Shown here in pieces: positions 1-7,118 of a stretch of DNA of 16,380 nucleotides (position 1 is the stretch's first letter; each line of letters opens with the position of its first letter). Origin of the DNA: Gemmatimonadota bacterium. GTDB taxonomy: Bacteria > Gemmatimonadota > Gemmatimonadetes > Longimicrobiales > Longimicrobiaceae. The stretch is taken from assembly GCA_019348265.1 (NCBI GenBank), contig JAHWJV010000024.1, positions 1 through 16,380 on the forward strand. Direction: 5' to 3'. Under the pieces are notes generated by a model, which did not search any database, was not told where the DNA came from, and saw only the letters and a list, made by a program, of their open reading frames with translations. A program made the position numbers and the translations under genes.

Positions 1-319
1 TGGCCGCGCTCTTCTTACGGCGCGTCGACTTCTTGCCAGCGAGCGTGTCGGCCACGCCCTTCCCCGAGGAGAAGTGCATCACCGTGCGCTCCGGGATGTT
101 GATCTCTTTCCCCGTGCGCGGATTGCGACCCTTCCGGGCGCCGCGGGTCTTCGTCTTGAACTTCCCGAAGCCTGGCAGGGAGATGTGCTCCCCCGCCCGT
201 ACGGCCGCGACGATCGCGCCTTCAGCGGCGTCGAAGATCGCCTCGACGGTGCGTGCTGCCTCCGCCCTGGTCAATTCGGCCTTTTCGGCCACCCGCTCGA
301 TGAAGTCTTTCTTCTTCAT
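1..319 (-). CDS. HU/IHF-family DNA-binding protein (3' end outside window)
   Basis: A histone-like nucleoid protein that bends and compacts DNA as a dimer. The 106 visible residues begin MKKKDFIERVAEKAEL and show the family layout: an N-terminal helical dimerisation part (about 1-45), then GFGKF (50-54) leading into the DNA-binding beta arm with the signature GRNPRTGKEI (64-73), and a final helix. From about residue 95 the chain runs into a Lys/Arg-rich tail (KKSTRRKKSAA) that is still open at the window edge, so it exceeds the roughly 90 residues of E. coli HU; basic tails of this kind are known in some HU homologues. The ATG is well placed behind GGGAGG. The gap before it is AT-richer than the surroundings and holds a weak promoter-like pair on this strand (TTGAAC at 405-400 and TGTACT at 380-375, spacer 19). 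HU versus an IHF subunit cannot be decided from sequence alone. Confidence 0.93.
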   Translation of the reverse strand, partial: MKKKDFIERVAEKAELTRAEAARTVEAIFDAAEGAIVAAVRAGEHISLPGFGKFKTKTRGARKGRNPRTGKEINIPERTVMHFSSGKGVADTLAGKKSTRRKKSAA

Positions 320-517
320 CCCCTTGCCTCCCGGAAAGCGTGGACGTTGCCCCGCACTAGGACCTGCGCCAAAAAGTACACGCAAACCATAGACCGAAAG
401 TTCAAATCGGCCCTCACTTTTGCCTTATTCTGCGCCGTTCTCGCTCCAGAAAAGACGCAATCCATCAAATCCGGACCCGCTGCAAATGGTTTCATAACTC
501 AGGTATGGCGCCATTAT

Positions 518-1483
518 CTACTGTTTGTTATAGCCACTTCGAAAAGAATCGACGACTTTGCGCGCCGCATCGGCCGCGGAGCCGAAAGCCTCCTTCGCGC
601 CCTCCGCGTAGGATCGGCCTGCTGCCGCTAAGTCCTCCATGTACGGGCGTTCTGCATCGCTGCGACGCTGATACTCTCCGCGTATGATGCGGTCGTAATC
701 GCCACGTTCGAACCAGTCGCGCAATTCTGCCACGCGCAGCACGGGAAACGGGTGATCCGCGCCGAGGAGGTTCAGCACTTTGAAGACCTGGTCAGCGAGA
801 TCGCCCGTCTGGCGGTATTCGTCGGCCTGGCGGATGAACTCGGGTAGGTTCGTTTCGCCGGCGAGTCCGCCACCAGCGAACTTCAGCATCACGCGCATCC
901 CTACTTCCGGGCTCTGCACCGCGAGCGCTCCAGCCCGGTCGCTGGACAGCTCCGCCTTGCGGTACCACTCCATCAGCGCGAAGAGGATCGCGCGCGCGGC
1001 CAGCCCCACCACAGGAAACCCTCGCTCCGCCAGCTGCACCAGGATCACCATCATCGTCGTGTACAGCACGTGACCGCTCATGATGTGGCCGATCTCGTGG
1101 CCAAGAACGAATTGGAGCTCCTCGTCGTCCAGCAGCGCCGTGGTGCCCGAGTTCACGATGATGAACGGGCGATCCATCCCGTACGCACCGGCGTTGACGA
1201 AGGGGGTCTGGGAAACGAACACGGGATAGTCGACCGGTGCATCCAGCACGCTAGCGGCGCGGCCATAGAGCCGGTGGATCCGTGAGAATTGCGTCGGCGA
1301 GACGCGCACCGCGTTCGCCTGAAACGCGAGCCGCACAGGCTTCTCGCCGAAGAAGCCGAAGACCTTTCGCAGCACCTCGTCGAACCCCGGCAGCTTGCGC
1401 AGCGCACTCAGGGCAGCGCGGTCCGCGGGGTGTTCCCAGCTGCGCGAGTCGATACCGGTAAGCAAGCGTGAATCGTCAGGCAT
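518..1483 (-). CDS. M48-family zinc metalloprotease, cytoplasmic type
   Basis: A 321-residue peptidase of the M48 (Ste24/HtpX) superfamily. Visible catalytic features are the zinc-binding HEIGH motif at 129-133 and the downstream AELSSDRAG segment, in which E178 is the expected third zinc ligand and D182 the conserved following Asp. A hydrophobic stretch lies between them (about 141-171), but there is no N-terminal signal peptide or clear multi-span topology, unlike HtpX. The segment VNAGAYGMDRPFIIVNSG (96-113) is the usual strand region before the active-site helix. The C-terminus (about 285-321) is Ala/Lys-rich and helical, beyond the protease core. Substrate unknown. It lies upstream of the HU gene on the same strand, separated by 198 bases. 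No convincing Shine-Dalgarno precedes the ATG, so the exact start is moderately certain. Confidence 0.88.
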   Translation of the reverse strand: MPDDSRLLTGIDSRSWEHPADRAALSALRKLPGFDEVLRKVFGFFGEKPVRLAFQANAVRVSPTQFSRIHRLYGRAASVLDAPVDYPVFVSQTPFVNAGAYGMDRPFIIVNSGTTALLDDEELQFVLGHEIGHIMSGHVLYTTMMVILVQLAERGFPVVGLAARAILFALMEWYRKAELSSDRAGALAVQSPEVGMRVMLKFAGGGLAGETNLPEFIRQADEYRQTGDLADQVFKVLNLLGADHPFPVLRVAELRDWFERGDYDRIIRGEYQRRSDAERPYMEDLAAAGRSYAEGAKEAFGSAADAARKVVDSFRSGYNKQ

Positions 1484-1644
1484 AGCTGCAGTCTGGAGTA
1501 TGTGGAGGAGAACGTGCGGTGTAGGGGAGAGGCAGCCGAGCGCAAAGCTCTACGCCGTTGGCGGGCCGACGGTTTCGGGAACACGCGCTCCGGGGTTACA
1601 GTATCACTCAACACCACTCGCGCCGCCCCCTCTGGAGATAGTAC

Positions 1645-2163
1645 ATGCGAATGAAGCTCATGGCCATCGCGCTTCTGGCGATCGCCGCGGCCAGCCCAAC
1701 GCCCGCCCGCGCGCAGTCGCAACCGATGGACGGGAGCTACACCTTCGCCGCCGAAGGCAGCGACGATCAGAAACAGGTGATCGACGCGGCCGTGGCGAAG
1801 ATGAACTTCGTCATCCGCCCGCTCGCCCGGAGACGGCTGCGGAACGCGAACCCGCCTTATCGCGGCCTCAGGATCACGAGCACGGCCAACGAGATCACCA
1901 CGATACCGGATTCCGGCGTGCCGGTGACGTCTCCCAGCGATGGAACGCCGGTCCTCTGGACGAGGGAAACTGGCGAGAAGATGCACGTGAGCACCGAATG
2001 GCAGGCCGGCACGCTGGAGCAGACCTTTCGGGCGGACGACGGGCAGCGGGTGAACCGCTTCTCCCTTTCTCCCGATGGCGGCGTGCTCACCATGCACGTC
2101 ACCGTCACGAGCCCACGGCTGCCGCGCCCTCTCACATACGCGCTACGCTACAGGCGCCAATAG
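1645..2163 (+). CDS. Secreted protein of unknown function
   Basis: I do not recognise a family. The 172-residue product starts with a clear Sec signal peptide: basic MRMK, a hydrophobic core LMAIALLAIAAAS, and a likely signal peptidase I site after ARA at residue 23 (mature start about Q24). The rest is hydrophilic, rich in Thr, Ser and Arg, and looks beta-strand-like (for example LRITSTANEITTIPDSG and GGVLTMHVTVTS), compatible with a small periplasmic or exported beta domain. It has no cysteines and no catalytic motif I can name. The ATG follows GGAG at a normal distance; a second ATG two codons on is also possible. It is divergent from the M48 gene and convergent with the PIG-L gene, with 28 bases between the two stop codons. 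Confidence 0.8.
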   Translation: MRMKLMAIALLAIAAASPTPARAQSQPMDGSYTFAAEGSDDQKQVIDAAVAKMNFVIRPLARRRLRNANPPYRGLRITSTANEITTIPDSGVPVTSPSDGTPVLWTRETGEKMHVSTEWQAGTLEQTFRADDGQRVNRFSLSPDGGVLTMHVTVTSPRLPRPLTYALRYRRQ

Positions 2164-2191
2164 CTTCGCGGCCGCTGCTCTCTGCGCTCTG

Positions 2192-2941
2192 TTACGGAAG
2201 CGTCTTCTGCCGGGTGGGATGCACCTGCCCGGCCAATGGCGGGGCGGGGAGAAGGGTGGTGGTCAGGCGCCCTGCGTCAGTCTCCCAGGCGTCGAACTCC
2301 TCGGCGTAAAGAGCGCCCCAGCGCGAGCCGATCTCCAGCAACCGGTTCTCCATCCACTCCGGATCCCCGAAGCCTACTCCGGTGAAATAGAAGCGAGCCA
2401 GCTCCGCGATCTTCTCGCGATGCGGCGTCACGTCGATGGCCGCGGTCGGCAGCGGTGAGTGGACGTCGCGCAGTGTGAATACGGGAATGTTCTCGCGGTG
2501 CGGCGCCAGCGGCGCGACCAGCTTGGCGATACGCGCCAGCAGAGTGGCGTCACGAAAGATCTGCCCGGCCGCCTGGTGGTCCGGGTGTCGCATCCCCCTG
2601 ACCCAGGCATCGCCCCACGTCAGCAGCCCGGTCGGTTTTATCTCACATATCAGCCGCGCCACCTCGGTCGCCGCGTCGCGCGTCGCCTCGATGCGCGTGT
2701 CGGGGAAGTCGAGGAAGCGGCCCTCGGCTCCCAGGATCTCCGCGGCCCGCAACCCCTGGCCGGTGCGCCGCGCCGCGACGCTCTGGAGATCCAGGGGGCC
2801 GAACGCTTCCGTCATCTCGCCGCGGCTGAGCCAGACGATCACGACCCGGTCGCCGCGCGCGATCTGCGCCAGGATGGTGCCCGCCATCCCCACCTCGTCG
2901 TCAGGGTGCGCGAGCCCGACGAGCAGTGTCTCACGGCTCAT
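2192..2941 (-). CDS. PIG-L/LmbE-family N-acetylglucosaminyl-type deacetylase
   Basis: A 249-residue zinc-dependent deacetylase of the PIG-L/LmbE family, whose members remove acetyl groups from N-acetylglucosamine conjugates (for example in bacillithiol or mycothiol synthesis or in antibiotic and glycan pathways). The diagnostic AHPDDE motif is at residues 11-16 and contributes H12 and D15 as metal ligands, with D14 as catalytic base by family analogy; the downstream RHPDHQAAG segment carries the third ligand histidine. The Rossmann-like fold continues through RVVIVWLSRGE. Length is normal for the family. Thiol biosynthesis (BshB-like) is possible, but no partner gene such as bshA or bshC is nearby, so the substrate is undetermined. 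No strong ribosome binding site is visible; the start is set by the motif lying close to the N-terminus. Confidence 0.9.
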   Translation of the reverse strand: MSRETLLVGLAHPDDEVGMAGTILAQIARGDRVVIVWLSRGEMTEAFGPLDLQSVAARRTGQGLRAAEILGAEGRFLDFPDTRIEATRDAATEVARLICEIKPTGLLTWGDAWVRGMRHPDHQAAGQIFRDATLLARIAKLVAPLAPHRENIPVFTLRDVHSPLPTAAIDVTPHREKIAELARFYFTGVGFGDPEWMENRLLEIGSRWGALYAEEFDAWETDAGRLTTTLLPAPPLAGQVHPTRQKTLP

Positions 2942-3133
2942 CCGCGCACCCGCTCTTCAGTTGCGACTCGTCGGTGACGACACTGTGTATTCAACGGCGT
3001 ATCTGCGCGAGTGGGGTCTTCCGGCGCGACGCGTCGTTCGTCGACTGCTCGCTGGCGAAGACACTCAGGTTTCGCAGCGCTGCCCGCGTGCAAGACGTAT
3101 TCCGGCGATGGGCGCGGTCCGGACGCGAGGCCC

Positions 3134-3161
3134 TTGTGAATTCACGACCGGCGCATATCTT
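3134..3161 (+). promoter_or_regulatory. Possible sigma70-like promoter for the transglycosylase gene
   Basis: TTGTGA (3134-3139) and TATCTT (3156-3161) are separated by 16 bases and would place the start of transcription about 60 bases before the ATG at 3228. Each hexamer matches consensus at four of six positions, so this is only a candidate. The -35 element overlaps a perfect 10-base palindrome GTGAATTCAC (3136-3145) that could be an operator. Confidence 0.3.
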
Positions 3162-3227
3162 TCGGCCCTTCTCCGATACCATCCGACCGGTTATCCGCCC
3201 GCGATCTTCCTTCGCTCGACAAATTCT

Positions 3228-4775
3228 ATGAGCTCCAAGCGTGCACCCGCCACGCTGGTCGGCGCGTTGCTGGCGTTTTCCGCCTGCTCGCCCGTCCGGC
3301 CGGCTCCGACCCCAGCACCCGCGATTCAGTCCGCCGCCCTGTCGATCCCCGAGCCCGACCTGCTGGGTGACGTGCTCGAACTGGACAGAAAGGTCGCCGC
3401 CCCGCGCCGAGACATCCTCGGCAGCGCGACGTACGACCTTCCCATGGAGGCGAACAGCTGGGTCGAGGCCGAGCTGGACTTTCTGGTGGGACAGCGTCGA
3501 GAAGTGATCGGTCGGTGGCTCGAGCGCGGCGATTACTACAGCGCGTTCATCCAGGGGGTGTTTCGGGCCGCTGGGGTGCCGACGGACCTGTACCACCTCG
3601 CGATGATCGAGAGCGCTTTCGTGCCGACCGCACGGAGCCGTGTCGGCGCCGTGGGCTTCTGGCAGTTCATGCCGGCGACCGCGAAGGCCGTGGGGCTGCG
3701 CGTGGACTCCATCGTGGATGAGCGAATGGATCCGGTGCGCTCGACGCGTGCCGCGGTACGTCACCTCCGCGCTCTTCGCCGCGAGCTCGGGGACTGGTCG
3801 CTCGCCGCGGCCGCGTACAACGCGGGAAGCGGCCGCATCACCCGTGGTATGCGCGCTTACGGCGCCAAAGACTTCTGGGAGCTCGCGGAGCGCGGCGACC
3901 TGGCCGCGGAAACGAAGCAGTACGTTCCCCGCCTGTACGCCGTCACCGTGATCGGGCGTGACCGCGAGCGCTTTGGCTTCCGCTCCGCGACCGCCCCCGG
4001 CTTCTCTTTCGACAGTATCAACGTCGAGTACGCCACGCCGCTGTCCGAGCTGGCGAAGCTCGGAGGCGCGAGCGCCGAGGCGCTGGCTCAGCTCAATCCC
4101 CACCTCGTCAGTCGTACCACGCCGGCGGGCAGCTACTGGGTCTGGGTTCCGGCGGGGCGCGGCGTAGCCCTGCAGCGCGCCTGGCTGGCTTCCGATTTCC
4201 GCAAGGAGCAGGGCTTCGGGAGCTATGCGATCCGCAAGGGCGACACCCTCGGGAAGCTCGCGGAGCTCGCCGAGCTTCGCTCCGCGCGCATCGTGGAGCT
4301 CAACCCGGATGTCGACTTCGACGATCTGCAGATCGGTGAGAAGCTGCGTCTTCCATTCCGCATCGCCCAGACGCTGAGCAGCCGGCCGGTCCGGCGCGAA
4401 ATTGAAGAGCAGCCGCGCTCGGCGACGCGCGAGGGCGACACGACGCACAGCGTGAAGCCGGGAGAGACGCTCTCCAGGATCGCGCGTGACAGGGGTGTCT
4501 CCGTCGCCGAGCTGCAGCGCGTCAACGAGCTCGACGGCACCTCGATCCGCGCCGGCCAGGAGCTTCGCATCCCCGTGGTGCGCACCGCGAGCGTCACGCC
4601 CAAGGCCGTTGAGAAGGCCGCGGGGGCGAAGGAGCACGTGGTGAAGAGCGGCGATTCGCTCTGGACCATCGCTCACCTGTACGGCTCCAGCGTCTCCGCC
4701 ATCCAGACGGCGAATCGCCTTGGCGAGCGCCCCATCCAGCCGGGTCAGAAGCTCACGATCCCCGTGCTGAACTGA
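3228..4775 (+). CDS. mltD: MltD-like membrane-bound lytic murein transglycosylase with three LysM domains
   Basis: A 515-residue peptidoglycan lyase that cleaves the MurNAc-GlcNAc bond with 1,6-anhydro formation. The N-terminus MSSKRAPATLVGALLAFSAC looks like a lipoprotein signal ending at C20, though Phe at the -3 position is not a textbook lipobox. A Pro/Ala linker follows. The SLT domain (about 110-230) shows the catalytic Glu in AMIESAF (E128), then GAVGFWQFMPATAKAVGL and the AYNAGSG motif (196-202). Three LysM peptidoglycan-binding modules follow, at about 333-377, 406-450 and 469-513, each with the pattern V/IxxGDTLxxIA...N...I..GQ.L.IP. This order matches MltD. The open frame extends far upstream of 3228 but that part is antisense to the deacetylase gene; the ATG at 3228 is the first followed by a signal sequence. 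No Shine-Dalgarno is seen. The gene ends at a strong terminator. Confidence 0.93.
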   Translation: MSSKRAPATLVGALLAFSACSPVRPAPTPAPAIQSAALSIPEPDLLGDVLELDRKVAAPRRDILGSATYDLPMEANSWVEAELDFLVGQRREVIGRWLERGDYYSAFIQGVFRAAGVPTDLYHLAMIESAFVPTARSRVGAVGFWQFMPATAKAVGLRVDSIVDERMDPVRSTRAAVRHLRALRRELGDWSLAAAAYNAGSGRITRGMRAYGAKDFWELAERGDLAAETKQYVPRLYAVTVIGRDRERFGFRSATAPGFSFDSINVEYATPLSELAKLGGASAEALAQLNPHLVSRTTPAGSYWVWVPAGRGVALQRAWLASDFRKEQGFGSYAIRKGDTLGKLAELAELRSARIVELNPDVDFDDLQIGEKLRLPFRIAQTLSSRPVRREIEEQPRSATREGDTTHSVKPGETLSRIARDRGVSVAELQRVNELDGTSIRAGQELRIPVVRTASVTPKAVEKAAGAKEHVVKSGDSLWTIAHLYGSSVSAIQTANRLGERPIQPGQKLTIPVLN

Positions 4776-4798
4776 GCTTCACTCCACGCTCGCAAAAC

Positions 4799-4834
4799 CG
4801 AGACGGGCCGGGAGTCATCTCCCGGCCCGTCTCG
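4799..4834. terminator. Bidirectional intrinsic terminator between convergent genes
   Basis: A perfect 16-base-pair inverted repeat (left arm CGAGACGGGCCGGGAG, right arm its exact complement) with a 4-base loop TCAT. It lies 24 bases after the transglycosylase stop and 26 bases beyond the stop of the opposing 66-residue gene. On the minus strand the stem is followed by GGTTTTG, a short U-run; on the plus strand only GTCGTTGG follows. It should therefore end minus-strand transcription best, and may serve both genes. Confidence 0.85.
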
Positions 4835-4860
4835 TCGTTGGGCGATTCGGATCTGGGCGC

Positions 4861-5061
4861 TCAGACGTCGTTATCCGCGTTCACGTCCTCCGCCTCGTCC
4901 TCGGCCACCCCCACGATCTCGCCGCCGGGAAACTCGACCAGGTAGCCCTGCCGGCCTTCCTCGCTGTTCTCCGGAGACCAGTGCCCAATCACCTCGCCGA
5001 TTTGGCCGGCGAAGCGCTTGGACTGTTCATAGCGAGGCTGTACCACCCGGATCCTGTGCAT
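4861..5061 (-). CDS. Small acidic protein of unknown function, downstream of CsbD gene
   Basis: A 66-residue protein I do not recognise. Its central part (GQIGEVIGHWSPENSEEG, then GYLVEFPGGEIVGV) has alternating hydrophobic strands and glycines resembling a small SH3-like beta barrel, which is inference only. The C-terminus is strongly acidic (EDEAEDVNADNDV). It has no signal peptide and no cysteine. Evidence that it is real: a strong Shine-Dalgarno (GAGGGAG) at good spacing before the ATG, a position 34 bases behind the CsbD-family gene on the same strand, and a terminator just after it. The two genes probably form one transcript. Confidence 0.78.
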   Translation of the reverse strand: MHRIRVVQPRYEQSKRFAGQIGEVIGHWSPENSEEGRQGYLVEFPGGEIVGVAEDEAEDVNADNDV

Positions 5062-5095
5062 GTCGGCTCCCTCGCCGGGAAAGGTTGAGTTCGGG

Positions 5096-5311
5096 CTAGA
5101 TCTGATGATCTCTCGCCTGGCGCGCCGCTGCGCGGCGGGTGGCAGCCTCGTCGGCCGCCGCTTCCGCGCGCGCCTGGTCCTGCTCGGCGCGCCCCTCCAT
5201 CTGATCTAGCTCGCCCTCCTGCTCCAGCTTGGTGTCCCCGAGCAGCTCGCCGATGCCAGCCTTGATCTTCCCGGCGACGTGCGTTGCCTTGCCGTCGATG
5301 TCGTCAGCCAT
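5096..5311 (-). CDS. CsbD-family stress-response protein
   Basis: A 71-residue protein starting MADDIDGKATHVAGKIKAGI. The first 45 residues match the CsbD pattern: KxxxxxGKIKxGIGELxGD, then KLEQEGELDQMEGRAEQD. CsbD proteins are small, highly charged and helical, induced in general stress (sigma-B-dependent in Bacillus); their molecular role is unclear. Residues 46-71 are an Ala/Arg/Glu-rich helical extension beyond the usual CsbD core. The start at 5311 is chosen over an upstream one because AGAGGGAG sits just before it and the family motif begins there. It is divergent from the Nudix gene, with a 153-base shared upstream region in which I could not define a promoter, and lies upstream of the 66-residue gene. 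Confidence 0.9.
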   Translation of the reverse strand: MADDIDGKATHVAGKIKAGIGELLGDTKLEQEGELDQMEGRAEQDQARAEAAADEAATRRAAARQARDHQI

Positions 5312-5464
5312 GTGCGCTCCCTCTTGTGTGTTGGGGAATGTCGGAAGGGGGCAATTCGTGTGCCCGGTGAGGACTCTGCAGAGGGCCCGACCCTTGCACC
5401 GCGCACTTGGAGAACGACGCCGGTTCAGACTGCACGAGCCGGCGAACACCGCTTCCGAGGCGTT

Positions 5465-6031
5465 ATGTCGTCAGCTGATTCACCGAAGCCCTGGCCCGTC
5501 GAAAGCTCCGAGATGGAGCGCGAGTACACCGTCTACGCGGTGCACCGCGACCGGGTTCGCTCGCCCCGGACCGGAGACGTCCACGACTACGACATCGTAC
5601 ATGCGCCTGAGGCCGTGGCGGTGGTTGCACTCACCGCGCGAGGCGAGCTGGTGATGGTGGAGCAGTATCGGCATGGCATCCGCGCCGTGACGCTCGAGCT
5701 GCCCGGCGGAATACTCGACGACGACGAGCCGCTTGACGCCGCGCGGCGAGAGCTGCAGGAGGAGACGGGCTACCAGCTCGACCAGCTGGAATATCTCGGA
5801 TTCCTGCACCAGAATCCGTCCTGGGAGACGACCCGCGTGCATGTGGCTTTCGGGGAGAACGCCCGGGCGGCGGGCGAGAAGGATCTCGATGCGGGGGAGG
5901 ATACGCGCGTCCGCCTGGTGGACCGCGGCAGCGTCCGCGCCATGATCGCGTCCGGCGAGATCACGAGCGCGATCGCCGTGGCGGCTCTGTACATCTTCGA
6001 GGCGCGTCAGGCACGGGTGGACGGCTCCTAA
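5465..6031 (+). CDS. Nudix hydrolase, ADP-ribose pyrophosphatase (NudF)-like
   Basis: A 188-residue Nudix enzyme, probably hydrolysing ADP-ribose or another nucleoside-diphosphate sugar to AMP and a sugar phosphate. The segment MVEQYRHG...LELPGG (64-82) is typical of the ADP-ribose pyrophosphatase branch. The Nudix box lies at about 82-104 and keeps the metal-binding RELQEETG core (95-102). The spacing before it is one residue shorter than the GX5EX7REUXEEXGU consensus: G82 to E88 is GX5E, but only six residues separate E88 from R95. The missing residue falls at a GAC-repeat (D85-D87). The ATG at 5465 follows GAGG and gives a normal family length; a longer reading to 5279 would overlap the CsbD gene, and Met17 is an alternative. 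It heads a probable four-gene operon. Confidence 0.9.
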   Translation: MSSADSPKPWPVESSEMEREYTVYAVHRDRVRSPRTGDVHDYDIVHAPEAVAVVALTARGELVMVEQYRHGIRAVTLELPGGILDDDEPLDAARRELQEETGYQLDQLEYLGFLHQNPSWETTRVHVAFGENARAAGEKDLDAGEDTRVRLVDRGSVRAMIASGEITSAIAVAALYIFEARQARVDGS

Positions 6032-6051
6032 CGCGGCATTCACGGAAAACG

Positions 6052-6405
6052 ATGTTCGTGTTCATCTCGCACCTTACCGTGCCGGAGGAGGACCGAAAGA
6101 CGCTGGAGCGCTACTTCCACGAGCGATCCCGCCTCGTGGACTCGTTTCCGGGGTTCCTCTATCTGCAGTTGCTCAAGCCGGAAGCTGGCGGCGCCTCCCA
6201 CACCTTTCTCACCGCGTGGCAGGACCGCGACGCGTTCCGACGCTACATGCGAAGCGCCGAACATGCGGTGTCGCACTCCCGGGAGCCGGAGGAGATCATG
6301 GGCCGCACGACCGTGCGGCACGAGGCCTTCGAGGTGCTGCTCGACTCGCGCCTGGGCGGCCCTCCGCGGGCCGAAGTCGACCTCGGCGGGTTGGACGTCG
6401 AGTGA
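6052..6405 (+). CDS. ABM-fold (antibiotic biosynthesis monooxygenase-like) protein
   Basis: A 117-residue protein with the dimeric alpha+beta-barrel (ABM) fold: an N-terminal strand FVFISHLTV, a helix with YFHERSRLVDSFPGF (21-35), and the pattern TAWQDRDAFRRYMRSAEH (54-71). The FPGF...L...W.....F..(W/Y)..S...H layout resembles heme-degrading IsdG/HmoB proteins as well as unrelated ABM monooxygenases. W56 and H75 fall where IsdG has its conserved Trp and heme-ligand His, but the IsdG Asn near residue 7 is replaced (FISH here), so heme degradation is doubtful. About 30 C-terminal residues lie beyond the domain. The gene begins 20 bases after the Nudix stop, and its own stop overlaps the next start (GTGA). 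Confidence 0.78.
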   Translation: MFVFISHLTVPEEDRKTLERYFHERSRLVDSFPGFLYLQLLKPEAGGASHTFLTAWQDRDAFRRYMRSAEHAVSHSREPEEIMGRTTVRHEAFEVLLDSRLGGPPRAEVDLGGLDVE

Positions 6406-7097
6406 GCGCGGCGGAATCGTTCGCCCAGGCGTATCTGGACGCGGTGCTGGCAGGGAGCCGTCAGCGCGCCCGCGCGGTCGTCGACGACGCGAAGGCGCAG
6501 GGGGTGGACATCCGCGCTCTCTACCTGCATATCTTCCAGCCGACGTTGCGCGAGGTGGGGCGCCTATGGCAGGAGAATCGCATCACCGTGGCGGATGAGC
6601 ACCTCGCGACCGCCATCACGCAGGCCCTGATGGCGCAGGTCTTCTCCGAGACGTTCGCTCGGACGGAGGGGCATGCTCGAACGATGATCGCCGCCTGCCT
6701 CGACTCGGAGCGTCACGAGATCGGACTACGCATGGTGTGCGATCTGCTCGAGATGGAGGGGTGGGAGACCACCTTTCTCGGGGCCACCGTTCCGTCCGTC
6801 AGCCTAGCGCAGATGGTGCAGACCCGTCGCCCGGACGCGCTCGCGCTCTCCGTCTCACTGGCGACGCACGTCCCCAGGCTGACGCGAGCGATCTCTGCGC
6901 TGCGCGACGCGCTCGGCGAGGCCACGCCCGTCATCGTGGTCGGCGGCCGCCCGTTCCTGCACGAGCCGGCCCTGGCGGAGACGGTCGGAGCGGATGTCGT
7001 GGCGCGTGACCCGACGGACGCCGTGGAGCGGTTGAAGGAGCACTTCGCGTCGGCCGCGGGCCTTGCTCCCGGCACCATCGACTCGCCGGAAACCTGA
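6402..7097 (+). CDS. Stand-alone cobalamin (B12)-binding protein, CarH-like sensor domains without DNA-binding domain
   Basis: A 231-residue protein made of a helical B12-binding cap (about 1-85) and a Rossmann-type B12-binding domain (about 92-215). The cap carries W56-x9-E66-H67 (LWQENRITVADEH), the W-x9-EH motif of CarH/LitR photoreceptors; the second domain carries E103-R-H105-E-I-G108, the ExHxxG motif whose His is the lower axial cobalt ligand. The residue after W56 is Gln, where T. thermophilus CarH has the His that becomes the upper ligand after illumination. No N-terminal MerR domain exists: the start GTG at 6402 overlaps the preceding stop, and the longer upstream reading is the ABM gene in another frame. 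A role in light or B12 sensing through a partner protein is inference; a corrinoid carrier for a methyltransferase is possible but no such enzyme is nearby. Confidence 0.88.
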   Translation: MSAAESFAQAYLDAVLAGSRQRARAVVDDAKAQGVDIRALYLHIFQPTLREVGRLWQENRITVADEHLATAITQALMAQVFSETFARTEGHARTMIAACLDSERHEIGLRMVCDLLEMEGWETTFLGATVPSVSLAQMVQTRRPDALALSVSLATHVPRLTRAISALRDALGEATPVIVVGGRPFLHEPALAETVGADVVARDPTDAVERLKEHFASAAGLAPGTIDSPET

Positions 7098-7118
7098 TCT
7101 TCCCGTATCCAGATTCCC

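Noticed and set aside
505..514. Palindrome ATGGCGCCAT just beyond the stop of the M48 gene
   Set aside because: Too short, with no loop or U-run, to be called a terminator or operator.
2436..3227. N-terminal extension of the transglycosylase by 264 codons
   Set aside because: It covers the antisense strand of the PIG-L gene; the lipoprotein-like signal begins at the ATG at 3228.
2991..4676. Long minus-strand reading frame of 561 codons opposite the transglycosylase gene
   Set aside because: It is antisense to a gene with clear SLT and LysM motifs, contains no recognisable domain, and is explained by the high GC content.
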